Positions 1 to 7,804 of a stretch of 43,228 nucleotides of DNA are shown here, one piece after another. The translations under genes were made by a program, and so were the position numbers. The notes below the pieces were generated by a model, which was given only the letters and a program-made list of their open reading frames with translations, was not told where the DNA came from and made no database searches. The stretch covers positions 1 through 43,228 of the forward strand of contig CAZEVY010000036.1 in the NCBI GenBank assembly GCA_964515555.1, read 5' to 3'. Every line of letters begins with the position of its first letter. Position 1 is the stretch's first letter. The stretch comes from CAZEVY01 sp964515555. GTDB lineage: Bacteria; Acidobacteriota; Terriglobia; Bryobacterales; Bryobacteraceae.

Positions 1-334
1 GCACCATCTCCATCGACGGCAGGAACTCGCGGATCAGCTCCGCGAGCTCGACCTCGCGCTCGGTCGGCGCGCCGAAACTCGTCCCGATCTCCAGCGCCTC
101 TTCGAGCGCCGCCAGAATCGCCGGATGCCGATGCCCCAGCAGCAGCGGCCCCCACGACCCGACGTAGTCGATGTACTCGTTGCCGTCCTCGTCCCAGATG
201 TGCGCGCCGTCGCCGCGCCGAATGAACGGCGGCTCCCCGCCCACCCCGCGATACGCCCGCACCGGCGAATTCACGCCGCCCGGAATCACCCGCTGCGCGC
301 GCTCGAACAGTTCCTGCGACCGCCGCCGCGTCAC
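1..334 (-). CDS. hemL: Glutamate-1-semialdehyde 2,1-aminomutase, N-terminal part (cut by window edge)
   Basis: The first 111 codons read from a GTG at 334 give the N-terminus of the PLP-dependent enzyme that converts glutamate-1-semialdehyde to 5-aminolevulinate, the C5 route to tetrapyrroles in the cytoplasm. Recognisable stretches are ELFERAQRVIPGGVNSPVRA near residues 8-27, then IRRGDGAHIWDEDGNEYIDY, and WGPLLLGHRHPAI. The catalytic lysine lies beyond the window, so activity cannot be judged. The start is set by a GTGA overlap: the GTG at 334-332 shares bases with the TGA of the upstream flavoprotein gene at 333-331, which indicates translational coupling. It is the last visible gene of a minus-strand operon with a lipoprotein and a geranylgeranyl-reductase-like protein. 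The family is confident; completeness is unknown. Confidence 0.93.
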   Translation of the reverse strand, partial: MTRRRSQELFERAQRVIPGGVNSPVRAYRGVGGEPPFIRRGDGAHIWDEDGNEYIDYVGSWGPLLLGHRHPAILAALEEALEIGTSFGAPTEREVELAELIREFLPSMEMV

Positions 335-1509
335 GGGCGCGAGTCCCCCGTCGCCAGCCGCCGCACGAACAGGCTCATCGCGATCTCCTCCAGCGTCCCG
401 GCGAGGTTGCGCAGCAGGCGGCCCTTCAGCTTTTCGTAGGGCTGCGTGCCCGCGAACAAATCCTGCATCACCGCGCGGAACCGCGGGCTTCGGTTGACGA
501 ACTGCACCATCCGCGCCGGCACCGAGTCGAACAGGAACCGCCCCAGAAACACCCGCCGCGCGATCGCCGACGCGAACTCCAGGTCCACCGCGAAGTCCCG
601 CCTCAGCAGCTCCCGATACGCCGCCGGCTTCGCCTCCGCCGCCGACTCCGCCGCCACCACGCGCCCCGCCAGGTCGCCCGACCGTATCGCGTAATACAGC
701 CCCTCCCCCGTGATCGGGTCGACCAGCCCCGCCGCGTCGCCGACGGCCAGCCATCCCTCGCCCGCCACGCGATTCCCCGCCCACGCGCTCCGGCTCAACG
801 ACGGCAGCATGTGACTGTAGAACTTCGCGTCGCGCATCGCGATCCCGCGCTCGGCGGCGAAGCGGTCCAGGCGCGCCCTCAGTTTCTGCGCCGGCTCCCC
901 CTTGCCGCAAATTCCCACCGAAAGATGTCCGCATCGCGGGAACACCCAGATGTAGCCTTCCAGGCCCCGCGGAAATTCGATATCGATGTGCCGCTGCTCC
1001 CCCGCGACGTAATACCCGAGCGCGTGCATCGTGTCGGCGCTCGTCCAGCGCGTCCCGACCTCGCGCAGCGGATTCCGCGCGCCCGTCGCCACCACGCAGA
1101 AGTCGGCGTCCAGCACCCCGCCCGAAGTCCGCAGCGTCCACCCGCGATCGCGCCGCGCGATCTCCAGCACCCGCGCCTTCTCCAGCCGTGCGCCCGCTTT
1201 CACGGCGCGGTCGAGCAGCATGCGATTCAGGTCGAAGCGCGAGTAGATCACCAGCGGCCTGTCGAGTCCCAGCCGCGCGCGGCCAGCTCTCGGCGCCGCC
1301 AGCCACGTGTCGGTGACGATTCTCTTCGGCGTGTCGTTGTGAATCAGGAACGGGTACTCGTGGTACGCCTTGTAGGTGAGCCCGCCGCCGCACGGCTTCT
1401 CCCAGGCGAGCTTCTCGTCGAAGACCACTGCCTGCATCCCCGCGCGCGCGATCGACTCGGCGGCCATCGCGCCGGCGGGTCCTCCGCCGAGCACGGCGAC
1501 CAGCTTCAT
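331..1509 (-). CDS. Geranylgeranyl-reductase-family FAD-dependent oxidoreductase
   Basis: A 392-residue flavoprotein. It opens with the dinucleotide-binding motif GGGPAG (residues 8-13), followed by the family's PCGGGLTYKA segment near residue 40 and the second FAD motif GDAAGLVDPITGEGLYYAIR near residues 256-275. These mark the geranylgeranyl reductase/BchP-ChlP/archaeal-lipid reductase branch of the p-hydroxybenzoate-hydroxylase fold, which saturates isoprenoid double bonds or acts on related lipids. The substrate cannot be read from sequence: isoprenoid quinone side chains, a prenyl lipid or a tetrapyrrole tail are all possible. The ATG at 1509 overlaps the stop of the upstream lipoprotein as ATGA, and its own TGA overlaps the hemL GTG, so all three genes are translationally coupled. 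Coupling to hemL hints at tetrapyrrole or respiratory cofactor work, which is inference. Confidence 0.85.
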   Translation of the reverse strand: MKLVAVLGGGPAGAMAAESIARAGMQAVVFDEKLAWEKPCGGGLTYKAYHEYPFLIHNDTPKRIVTDTWLAAPRAGRARLGLDRPLVIYSRFDLNRMLLDRAVKAGARLEKARVLEIARRDRGWTLRTSGGVLDADFCVVATGARNPLREVGTRWTSADTMHALGYYVAGEQRHIDIEFPRGLEGYIWVFPRCGHLSVGICGKGEPAQKLRARLDRFAAERGIAMRDAKFYSHMLPSLSRSAWAGNRVAGEGWLAVGDAAGLVDPITGEGLYYAIRSGDLAGRVVAAESAAEAKPAAYRELLRRDFAVDLEFASAIARRVFLGRFLFDSVPARMVQFVNRSPRFRAVMQDLFAGTQPYEKLKGRLLRNLAGTLEEIAMSLFVRRLATGDSRP

Positions 1510-1898
1510 TGCTTCCCGCCCTGCGGTGGAATCGGAGGATGCCCCGCGGGCAGTCCCGGCTCCGCGGGCGGCGGTTCGCTTCCACCCTTACCGTGCGGCG
1601 ACCCGCTCTCCGTCTTCCCTTTTACGACCCACCGGTTGCCGTCGCGTGACAGCGTGTAGCGCATCTGCATCGCCGCCGGTCCCGTCGACCCGCGCGGCTT
1701 GAACGCCACCGTCGCGTCGGCCTCGTTCGGACGGAACATCACGGTGGTGACCTCCACGTCCATCGCGCGCATGTCGAGGTCGAGGTTCTTTCGATTCGAG
1801 AGGTGCTCGATGACGCCCTGCCGCACGGCTTCCTTCGTCTGGATGTCGCGCGAGCACGCAGCGGCCGCCAGCAATACAACTATCGTTACGGGTCTCAC
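1506..1898 (-). CDS. Small predicted lipoprotein, unknown function
   Basis: A 130-residue product from a GTG at 1898 beginning VRPVTIVVLLAAAACSRDIQ: a short hydrophobic run ending at a cysteine, which looks like a weak lipobox (AAAC). The rest has a helical stretch (KEAVRQGVIEHLSNR), a beta-rich middle (VEVTTVMFRPNEADATVAFK, then MQMRYTLSRDGNRWVVKGK) and a Gly/Pro/Ser-rich tail. The middle resembles small SnoaL/NTF2-like or DUF4878-like folds, but I do not recognise the family. The start is favoured because TATAAT lies exactly 7 nt upstream, which would give a leaderless message, and because a longer reading would run into the dispersed repeat at 1948-1970. The TGA overlaps the flavoprotein ATG, so it heads a coupled three-gene unit with hemL. 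Confidence 0.7.
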   Translation of the reverse strand: MRPVTIVVLLAAAACSRDIQTKEAVRQGVIEHLSNRKNLDLDMRAMDVEVTTVMFRPNEADATVAFKPRGSTGPAAMQMRYTLSRDGNRWVVKGKTESGSPHGKGGSEPPPAEPGLPAGHPPIPPQGGKQ

Positions 1899-1905
1899 TT
1901 CACTG

Positions 1906-1911
1906 ATTATA
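1906..1911 (-). promoter_or_regulatory. Candidate -10 box (TATAAT) of a leaderless promoter
   Basis: On the minus strand a perfect TATAAT is followed by 7 nt (CAGTGAA) and then the GTG start of the lipoprotein. Transcription usually starts about 7 nt after a -10 box, so the message would begin at or next to the start codon. The -35 region is weak (TGCTCA at 18-nt spacing). This could be the promoter of the lipoprotein/flavoprotein/hemL unit, separate from the upstream gldA-kinase pair. Confidence 0.5.
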
Positions 1912-1947
1912 TCCGGGCACTTGAGCGACTGAGCAGCGCAAGTTACT

Positions 1948-1970
1948 GGGCCGCGAGCGTGAGCGAGCGC
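1948..1970 (+). repeat. Short dispersed repeat, copy 1
   Basis: The intergenic word GGGCCGCGAGCGTGAGCGAG, followed by CGC, matches two other non-coding sites in this window (8857-8880 plus strand; 14552-14574 minus strand) around a core GCCGCGnGCGTnAGCnAGC. It lies in the 73-bp gap between the kinase stop and the lipoprotein start. The three copies are all outside or at the edges of genes, as expected of a small REP-like dispersed word. Copy 1 is the most divergent. Confidence 0.45.
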
Positions 1971-1971
1971 C

Positions 1972-3945
1972 CTATTTCGCCCGCGCCGCGCGTTCTTTCC
2001 GCCGATACGCCGCCGCATCGAGCATCTGCTGGAACCGTGGATTCCCGCGCAGACTCGCCAGGTGCGGGTCCCGCCGCCAGTAGTTCTCCCGATCGTCGCC
2101 CGCGCGCGCCGCCCGATCCAGCCACTCCAGCGCCTTGTCCGTCTCCCCCATCACCGCGTGGAACTCCGCCGCCCACAGCGGCCAGTACTGCCCGATTCCC
2201 GCGTATCGGAGCAGACCCTCATCCATCTCGCGCCGCGCCTCGGCGCGCTTTCCCTCGAGCGCCAGCAGCAGCGCCCAGTGCAATCGCACCCGGTAACTCG
2301 ACCGGGCCGAATCCGCCATCCGTTCGAGAGCCTTCCTGGCCTGCCCCAGGTCGCCGGTTTCCATGTGTGCCCGCGCCAGCGACGCCAGCGCCACCCGGCT
2401 CTGCGGATCCACGTCCAGAATCCGCTGTATCTCGCGAATCGCGCCGGCCGTGTCACCCATCTCGATCAGCGACTCGGCGAGGTTCAGCCGCGCCGGCCAG
2501 AATGTCGGCGCGCGCGCGATGATCGCCTGGATTTCGGCGGCGGCGCGCTCGTGGTCCCCGTTGACCCGATGGTAGATCGGAATCCACAACTTCGCCGACA
2601 TGTCCCGAGGGTTGGCGCGAATGGCCTGGTTGGCCTCGTCGAGGATGCGGTCCTTCCGGCCCAGCGTCAGCGCCGTCGCGGCCAGCACCGAGTGGGCGGT
2701 GCCGCAGTCCGGGTCGTCCCGCAGCGCTTGCCGGGCCGTCTCCTCGGCCTTGTAGATCCAGCTCGCATCGTTGGTGTCGCCCTGCATCACGAGCAGCATC
2801 TGGCCGAACGCCAGCGTCGCCCGCGCCGCCGCGAACTTCGGGTCGGCCGCCAGTGCCTTCTCCAGCATCTCTCTGGCGCGCTGCGGCTCGTGCCGCGGAC
2901 CGCCCGTCATGAACTGAATCGACTGCTCGTAGTAGACGTTGGCATCGGCATTCGGCGACGGTCGCGCGCCGTCGCTCAACCGAGGCGAGTTGTCGACCGC
3001 GACAGCCGGCGCGCGCGCGCGCAGCGCCCACCACGCCACCGGAGCCGCGACTGCCACCACCGCCGCCGCCGCGGCCATCCATCGCCGACCCGCGCGCGGA
3101 CCCGGCGCCGGTGGCGTCGCCATCACGCCCGATTGAATCGCCTCCAGCGCCGCGCGAACTTCCCCCGCCCGCTGATACCGCTCTCCCGGCTGCTTGGCGA
3201 GCAGCCTTCGAATGACCGTCGCCAGCGGCGCCGGAACGTGCGACGGCAGCGGCGCGGGCGCGTCGCGCTGGATCGCCGACGAGATGTCGAACGCCGTCGC
3301 GCCCCAAAATGGATACGCGCCCGTCAGCATGTGATAGAGCATCACGCCGAGCGCCCAAAGATCGCTCCGCGCGTCGGCGGTCTCGCCGCTGAGCACCTCC
3401 GGCGCCATGAACGGCAGCGTCCCGGCGACCGTGCCCGGCTCGGTGACCGTCGCCATCGAGCGCGTGGCTTCATTCGGGCCGCCGCTCACGCGCCGCGCCA
3501 GCCCGAAATCCAGCACCTTCGGCCGACCCTCCGGCGTGACGATCACGTTCTGGCTCTTCAGGTCGCGATGCACCACGCCGCGCTCGTGCGCGTGATCCAG
3601 CGCGTCGGCGATCTGCGCCGCGTAGCGAATGACGGTCTCGACGGCCAGCCCCGCGCCGATCCTCTCGCTCAGCGGCCGCCCCTCCACCAGCTCCATCGCG
3701 ATGTAGGTCTCTCCGTCGGCGGCCGCCGCTTCGTATATCGTGCAGATGTTCGGGTGATTCAGCGCCGACGCCGTGCGCGCCTCGCGCAGCAGCCGGTCGC
3801 GCGACTGCTCGCTGGCCTCCTCGCCGACCACCTTCAGCGCTACCGCCCGCTCGAGCCTTGTGTCGCGCGCTTTGTAGACGACCCCCATGCCGCCCGCGCC
3901 CAGCTTCTCTTCGACAACGTAGTGCGCGAGCGTACGGCCGGTCAC
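1972..3945 (-). CDS. Membrane-anchored Ser/Thr protein kinase with C-terminal TPR domain
   Basis: A 657-residue Hanks-type kinase of the PknB group. The kinase domain fills about residues 9-265, with the glycine loop LGAGGMGVVYKARD (15-28), catalytic Lys38 in VALKV, the loop HRDLKSQN (126-133), DFG (146-148) and an APE motif, so it should be active. A transmembrane helix follows near residues 285-305 (WMAAAAAVVAVAAPVAWWAL), and the remaining 350 residues form tetratricopeptide-like helical repeats outside the membrane, probably for partner binding. The GTG at 3945 is chosen because conserved kinase sequence begins at once and the upstream gldA gene stops at 3951, leaving 5 nt between them. 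The same frame stays open upstream to 5745, but that part is only a shadow of gldA and the Gfo/Idh gene. It is likely co-transcribed with gldA. Confidence 0.9.
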   Translation of the reverse strand: MTGRTLAHYVVEEKLGAGGMGVVYKARDTRLERAVALKVVGEEASEQSRDRLLREARTASALNHPNICTIYEAAAADGETYIAMELVEGRPLSERIGAGLAVETVIRYAAQIADALDHAHERGVVHRDLKSQNVIVTPEGRPKVLDFGLARRVSGGPNEATRSMATVTEPGTVAGTLPFMAPEVLSGETADARSDLWALGVMLYHMLTGAYPFWGATAFDISSAIQRDAPAPLPSHVPAPLATVIRRLLAKQPGERYQRAGEVRAALEAIQSGVMATPPAPGPRAGRRWMAAAAAVVAVAAPVAWWALRARAPAVAVDNSPRLSDGARPSPNADANVYYEQSIQFMTGGPRHEPQRAREMLEKALAADPKFAAARATLAFGQMLLVMQGDTNDASWIYKAEETARQALRDDPDCGTAHSVLAATALTLGRKDRILDEANQAIRANPRDMSAKLWIPIYHRVNGDHERAAAEIQAIIARAPTFWPARLNLAESLIEMGDTAGAIREIQRILDVDPQSRVALASLARAHMETGDLGQARKALERMADSARSSYRVRLHWALLLALEGKRAEARREMDEGLLRYAGIGQYWPLWAAEFHAVMGETDKALEWLDRAARAGDDRENYWRRDPHLASLRGNPRFQQMLDAAAYRRKERAARAK

Positions 3946-3950
3946 GTGTC

Positions 3951-5054
3951 TTATCGTAGCGCCGCCGCGCGCCCCACCGCGTCCGCGGCCAGTATCGCGT
4001 CCGCCGTCATCTCGGCCGTCACCTCGAACGGCTCGTTGTGGATCGTCTCGCCCGGCGCCGTCGCCCGCCGCGCCACCTGCATCAGCTCCTCGCGCGACAT
4101 CCCTGCCAGTCCGATCGCCGCCAGCGTCACCGGCAGCCCCACAGACGCCGCGAACCCGATCACCTCGTCGAACGTCGACCGCGGCTTGCCCTCCAACACC
4201 AGCTCCACCAGCACGCCGAACGCGACCTTCTCGCCGTGAAAGTACCCGTGCGTTTGCGGAACCGCCGTGAGGCCGTTGTGCACCGCGTGCGCCGCCGCCA
4301 GCCCCGACGACTCGAACCCCAGTCCCGAAAGCAGCGTATTCGCCTCCACCAGCCGCTCCAGCGCCGGCGTGACGACCTTCGTCTCCACCGCTCGCAGCGC
4401 CTCCACTCCATCGGCCAGCAGCGTCCGATAGCACAGCGCCGCCAGCGCCAGCGCGCTCTCCGACGACGCGCCGCCGCGCATGTTCTTCACGCGCCCCTCC
4501 ACGCACGTCTTCGCCTCGAACCAGGTCGCCAGCGCGTCGCCCATCCCCGCCGCCAGCAGCCGCGGCGGCCCCTGCGCGATCACTGACGTGTCCACCAGCA
4601 CCAGCTCGGGATTCTTCCCGTAGATCCGGTACTCCTGAAACGCTCCGTCTTCCGTATATATGACCGAGAGCGCGCTGCACGGCGCGTCCGACGACGCCAC
4701 CGTCGGGCAGCTCACCACCGGCAGGCCGAGGTCCGCCGCCGCCGCGCGCGCCGTGTCGAGTACCTTGCCGCCGCCCGCGCCGACGATCACCCGGGCCCGC
4801 GCCTCGCGCCCCGCCGCCACTACCCGCGCGATCTCGACGTGCGAGCACTCGCCGCCGAACCGCTGCACACGGTAGTCGTAGCCCGCCGCCGGCAGCGTCT
4901 CGCGCCATGCCGATTCGAGCAGTGCCACCGCGCTGCGGCCCGCGACGATCAGCGCCGGACCCTCGAGGCCGATGGTCTTCATCTCGGCGCCGAGCGACGC
5001 GGTCGCACCGCGGCCCTGCGTATATCGCGACGGGGAACAGAAGACGGAGAGCAT
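3951..5054 (-). CDS. gldA: Glycerol dehydrogenase (iron-containing alcohol dehydrogenase family)
   Basis: A 367-residue cytoplasmic NAD-dependent enzyme expected to interconvert glycerol and dihydroxyacetone. The GldA hallmarks are in order: SPSRYTQG near the N-terminus, FGGECSHVEI, the NAD-binding GGGKVLDTARA, ASSDAPCSALSVIY, LLAAGMGDALATWFEA, and the metal-site segments AAAHAVHNGLT and HGYFHGEKVAFG, then GETIHN. The aspartate and two histidines for metal binding appear intact. The ATG at 5054 is chosen because MLSVFCSPSRYTQG aligns with the usual GldA start; an ATG 24 nt upstream (5078) is possible. It is divergent from the Gfo/Idh gene with only 40 bp between start codons, and 5 nt upstream of the Ser/Thr kinase gene. 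A glycerol-1-phosphate dehydrogenase is less likely given the motifs. Confidence 0.88.
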   Translation of the reverse strand: MLSVFCSPSRYTQGRGATASLGAEMKTIGLEGPALIVAGRSAVALLESAWRETLPAAGYDYRVQRFGGECSHVEIARVVAAGREARARVIVGAGGGKVLDTARAAAADLGLPVVSCPTVASSDAPCSALSVIYTEDGAFQEYRIYGKNPELVLVDTSVIAQGPPRLLAAGMGDALATWFEAKTCVEGRVKNMRGGASSESALALAALCYRTLLADGVEALRAVETKVVTPALERLVEANTLLSGLGFESSGLAAAHAVHNGLTAVPQTHGYFHGEKVAFGVLVELVLEGKPRSTFDEVIGFAASVGLPVTLAAIGLAGMSREELMQVARRATAPGETIHNEPFEVTAEMTADAILAADAVGRAAALR

Positions 5055-5064
5055 GGGGCCAATG

Positions 5065-5086
5065 TACAATAGCCGCATCCAGGAGG
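5065..5086 (+). promoter_or_regulatory. Candidate -10 box and strong ribosome binding site for the Gfo/Idh gene
   Basis: TACAAT (5065-5070, directly after a TG) is a plausible -10 box without a clear -35. A full AGGAGG at 5081-5086 sits 8 nt before the GTG at 5095 and decides that start over the open reading frame upstream of it. The site shares a 40-bp divergent region with the gldA start at 5054, so regulation of the two genes may interfere. Confidence 0.5.
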
Positions 5087-5094
5087 CCGGTATC

Positions 5095-6384
5095 GTGGAA
5101 CGCAGAACCTTCGTGACCAGAGCCGCACTGTCGGCGGCGTCCTATCAGAGAATCCTCGGCGCCAACGAGCGCATCGGCGTCGGACTGATCGGATGCGGCG
5201 GGCGCGGACGCCTCGTCTCGCGCCTGATGCGCGAAGCGCCCGGCGTCGAATTCGGCGCTACCGCCGACGTCTATCTCCGCCAGGCCGAGCAGGCGCGCGA
5301 ATGGGCCGGCCCGCAGGCAAAATCGTTCCAGGATTTCCGCAACCTGCTCGAGCTGAAGGAAGTCGACGCCGTCATCGTCGCCACGCCCGACCACTGGCAC
5401 GCGATACCGACCATCCTCGCCTGCCAGGCCGGCAAGGACGTCTACGTCGAGAAGCCGCTGGCGCACAACGTCCGCGAGGGCCGCGCGATGGTGGAGGCCG
5501 CGCGGCGCTACAAGCGCATCGTGCAGGCGGGCACGCAGCACCGCTCGGCGACCCACTATCCGGAAGTCCAGAAGATCATCCAGAGCGGCGCGCTCGGCGA
5601 GGTGCGCTTCGTGCGAGTGTGGAACTACACCAACATGGCGCCCGACGGCATCGGCCGCGAGCCCGACGCCCCTCCTCCCGACGGACTCGACTGGGACATG
5701 TACTGCGGCCCGGCGCCGAAAGTGCCCTATAATCGGCGGCGGCATTTAGGCAGTTTCCGATGGTTTTCTGATTATGCCGGCGGATATATCACCGATTTCG
5801 GCACTCATCGCTTCGACACCGTGCACCAGATCATGGGCGTCGAGAAGCCCAGGACGGTCTCGGCCGCGGGCGGCAAGATGTCTCTGAAGGACATGGGCGA
5901 CCAGCCCGACATCCATCAGGTCACTTACGAGTATCCGGGCTTCGTCATGGTCTACGAAGGCGTCTGCCTGAACGGCCACGGCATGGGCGGGCGCACGCCC
6001 GGGATGCGTTACTACAACGCGCGCGGCGATCTGAACCGGCCCCACGGCGAGGCCTATTACGGGACCAACGGCGCGATCTTCGCCGATCGCATCGGCTACG
6101 AGATCTACCCGGAGAACGACAAGGTCGAACGCAAGTTCGTGAACACCACCGACGCCACCGGCCTCCACGCCAAGCACTTCATCGAATGCCTGCGCGCGCG
6201 CAAGACGCCCAACGCCGACGTCGAGGTCGGCCACCGCGCGACGGTTATCGGGCTGATCGGGACCATCGCGCTGAAGACCGGGAAGAAGCTGCACTGGGAC
6301 GCCGAGAAGGAAGTCTTCACCAACGCCTCCGACGCCAATGCGCTCCTCAGCCGCAAGGCGCGGAAGCCCTGGGACCTCGTGTGA
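5095..6384 (+). CDS. Gfo/Idh/MocA-family NAD(P)-dependent oxidoreductase with Tat-like N-terminus
   Basis: A 429-residue member of the glucose-fructose oxidoreductase family, which oxidises sugars, inositols or sugar derivatives. The N-terminus VERRTFVTRAALSAA resembles a twin-arginine leader (RRTF), typical of the many exported or ex-exported copies in Acidobacteria and Planctomycetes. The Rossmann motif VGLIGCGGRG follows near residues 23-32, then ATPDHWH and the catalytic EKPLAHNVREG segment. The C-terminal half has GGYITDFGTHRFDTVHQIMG, containing the family's Gly/His substrate site. The GTG start is set by AGGAGG 8 nt upstream. The exact substrate is not readable. It converges on the fucose-isomerase-like gene, which fits a sugar-catabolic role. 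Confidence 0.88.
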   Translation: MERRTFVTRAALSAASYQRILGANERIGVGLIGCGGRGRLVSRLMREAPGVEFGATADVYLRQAEQAREWAGPQAKSFQDFRNLLELKEVDAVIVATPDHWHAIPTILACQAGKDVYVEKPLAHNVREGRAMVEAARRYKRIVQAGTQHRSATHYPEVQKIIQSGALGEVRFVRVWNYTNMAPDGIGREPDAPPPDGLDWDMYCGPAPKVPYNRRRHLGSFRWFSDYAGGYITDFGTHRFDTVHQIMGVEKPRTVSAAGGKMSLKDMGDQPDIHQVTYEYPGFVMVYEGVCLNGHGMGGRTPGMRYYNARGDLNRPHGEAYYGTNGAIFADRIGYEIYPENDKVERKFVNTTDATGLHAKHFIECLRARKTPNADVEVGHRATVIGLIGTIALKTGKKLHWDAEKEVFTNASDANALLSRKARKPWDLV

Positions 6385-6401
6385 ACAGGTACGGATTATT
6401 A

Positions 6402-6431
6402 GCCGCAGATAAACGCAGATTAACGCAGATA
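6402..6431 (+). repeat. Half copy of the CGCAGATGAACGCAGAT repeat
   Basis: GCCGCAGATAAACGCAGATT, followed by AACGCAGATA, is one arm of the inverted-repeat element seen complete at 21114-21239 and 21451-21554. Here no matching opposite arm follows. It lies in the 67-bp gap between two convergent genes and is visibly poorer in G and C than its surroundings. Confidence 0.65.
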
Positions 6432-6451
6432 ACGCAACCGAAAGATCTTAA

Positions 6452-7804
6452 TTATTCCTCCCCGCTTACCCCGCAGAGACTCACTTCCAGCCCGAGGTTC
6501 CGGAACGCCGCCGCCTTGGCCGCCAGCGCCAGCCGCGCCCCCGCCAAGTCCGGCGCGTAGGCCACCTGGATGTGATTCGACTTGTGCCGCGCCATCATCT
6601 GGTCGCGCGTGACCCCGCGCGTCACCGCGTGCATGATGGGCCATTGCGGCGTCGTGATGCGCCAGCGCCGCTCGGTCTCCTCGCGCGGCAAAGCGACCAC
6701 CTCGGCCAGCCCTAAGTCCGCCTTCAACGCTCCGCCGTCGACGAACACCCGGCTCCACACCACCTCGCCCGGCTTGCTGATCCCCTTCAGCGTCCCGCCG
6801 CCGAGCCGGAAGTACATCGGCGGCTGCCGCTCGCTCACCGCCCCGGCGTAGCCGCCGATGAAGTGCCGCGCCGGCGCCGCGCCGCTGATCTCGAAAACCC
6901 AGACGAATTGTCCGTTATAGTCCTCGCCATACCGCAGATCGTGCAGCGTGTTCTCCGGGTCGAAGCCCAGCCGCCGCCAGAGCCGATACGACACCAGCCC
7001 GTCCAGCCCCGCGCATTCGTCCACCTCGTTGAAGTGCGGCAGCGCCTCGCCCTGGAACAGCACGCGGGCGCTTCCGGCGGCGCGCACCGGCGGCCGCTCG
7101 ACGTTGTTCAGCAGCCCTTCGGCGAGATCGGAGGCCGGCGCGAGATCCTTCAACCCCTGCTGGTACTGGATGCCGATGGTCGCGCAGCCGAACTCGTCGG
7201 CGATGCGCACCGCGGCGATGTACATGCGGCACTGGTCGAGAATCTGCGCATCGGTGAGATCGGTCTCCGCGTCGGGGCCCGTGACGAAGCGCATGCCGCG
7301 CGCCTCCAGCCACTCGCGCACCGCGCNNNNNNNNNNNNNNNNNNNNNNNNNNNNNNNNNNNNNNNNNNNNNNNNNNNNNNNNNNNNNNNNNNNNNNNNNN
7401 NNNNNNNNNNNNNNNNNNNNNNNNNNCGACCCGTTGAGGTTCAGCATCCCGACCAGGCCCGGCCACTCGCCGCTCCAGTTGGCGACGTTGAGGATCGGCC
7501 CGCGATGCGAGTAGAGTCCGTGCAGCAGGTGATGGCTGTACTGCCACACCGCCTCCACAACCACCAATGGCGCGGTGGGAGAGATCGAGCGAAAGACCTC
7601 CATGCCGCGCTTCTGGCTGTCGATGAAGCCGTGGCCCTTGGCCGCGTCGACGTCGTGGCCGCGCCGCGTCGCGAACCCCTCGGCAGCGATGGCGGCTGCG
7701 ACCGCCTCTTCGACGCGCTGCTGCGCGGGCCAGCATCTCTGGTTCGCCGCCAGGCGCAGGTCGCCGTTGGCGACGATCACGACGGGTTCGGGCATAGCTG
7801 TCAT
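6452..7804 (-). CDS. L-fucose/L-arabinose isomerase-like protein (contains assembly gap)
   Basis: About 450 residues if the 100-N gap is taken at face value. The N-terminal half (VVIVANGDLRLAANQ, later VVVEAVWQYSHHLLHGLYSH and GPILNVANWSGEWPG) and the C-terminal half (CATIGIQYQQGLKDL, ALPHFNEVDECAGLDGL, HKSNHIQVAY) resemble proteins annotated as fucose isomerase in Solibacter-type genomes, which would interconvert an aldose and a ketose in the cytoplasm. The ATG at 7804 overlaps the stop of the P450 gene (ATGA), which decides it over an ATG at 7822. The reading frame is the same on both sides of the gap. Metal ligands cannot be assigned with confidence. It ends opposite the Gfo/Idh gene. Confidence 0.62.
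   Translation of the reverse strand: MTAMPEPVVIVANGDLRLAANQRCWPAQQRVEEAVAAAIAAEGFATRRGHDVDAAKGHGFIDSQKRGMEVFRSISPTAPLVVVEAVWQYSHHLLHGLYSHRGPILNVANWSGEWPGLVGMLNLNGSXXXXXXXXXXXXXXXXXXXXXXXXXXXXXXXXXXAVREWLEARGMRFVTGPDAETDLTDAQILDQCRMYIAAVRIADEFGCATIGIQYQQGLKDLAPASDLAEGLLNNVERPPVRAAGSARVLFQGEALPHFNEVDECAGLDGLVSYRLWRRLGFDPENTLHDLRYGEDYNGQFVWVFEISGAAPARHFIGGYAGAVSERQPPMYFRLGGGTLKGISKPGEVVWSRVFVDGGALKADLGLAEVVALPREETERRWRITTPQWPIMHAVTRGVTRDQMMARHKSNHIQVAYAPDLAGARLALAAKAAAFRNLGLEVSLCGVSGEE
7327..7426. other. Assembly gap of 100 N inside the isomerase-like gene
   Basis: Exactly 100 unknown bases. Removing them leaves 1253 coding bases, so the true missing length must be 1 modulo 3 if the gene is intact. 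The round number looks like a scaffolding placeholder. Confidence 0.98.

Noticed and set aside
2062..4239. 725-codon open frame antisense to the kinase gene
   Set aside because: Arg-rich shadow of a well-supported Ser/Thr kinase.
3946..5745. Kinase fused to a 600-residue N-terminal domain in the same open frame
   Set aside because: The upstream part is the wrong frame of gldA and of the reverse strand of the Gfo/Idh gene; kinase homology starts at the GTG at 3945.
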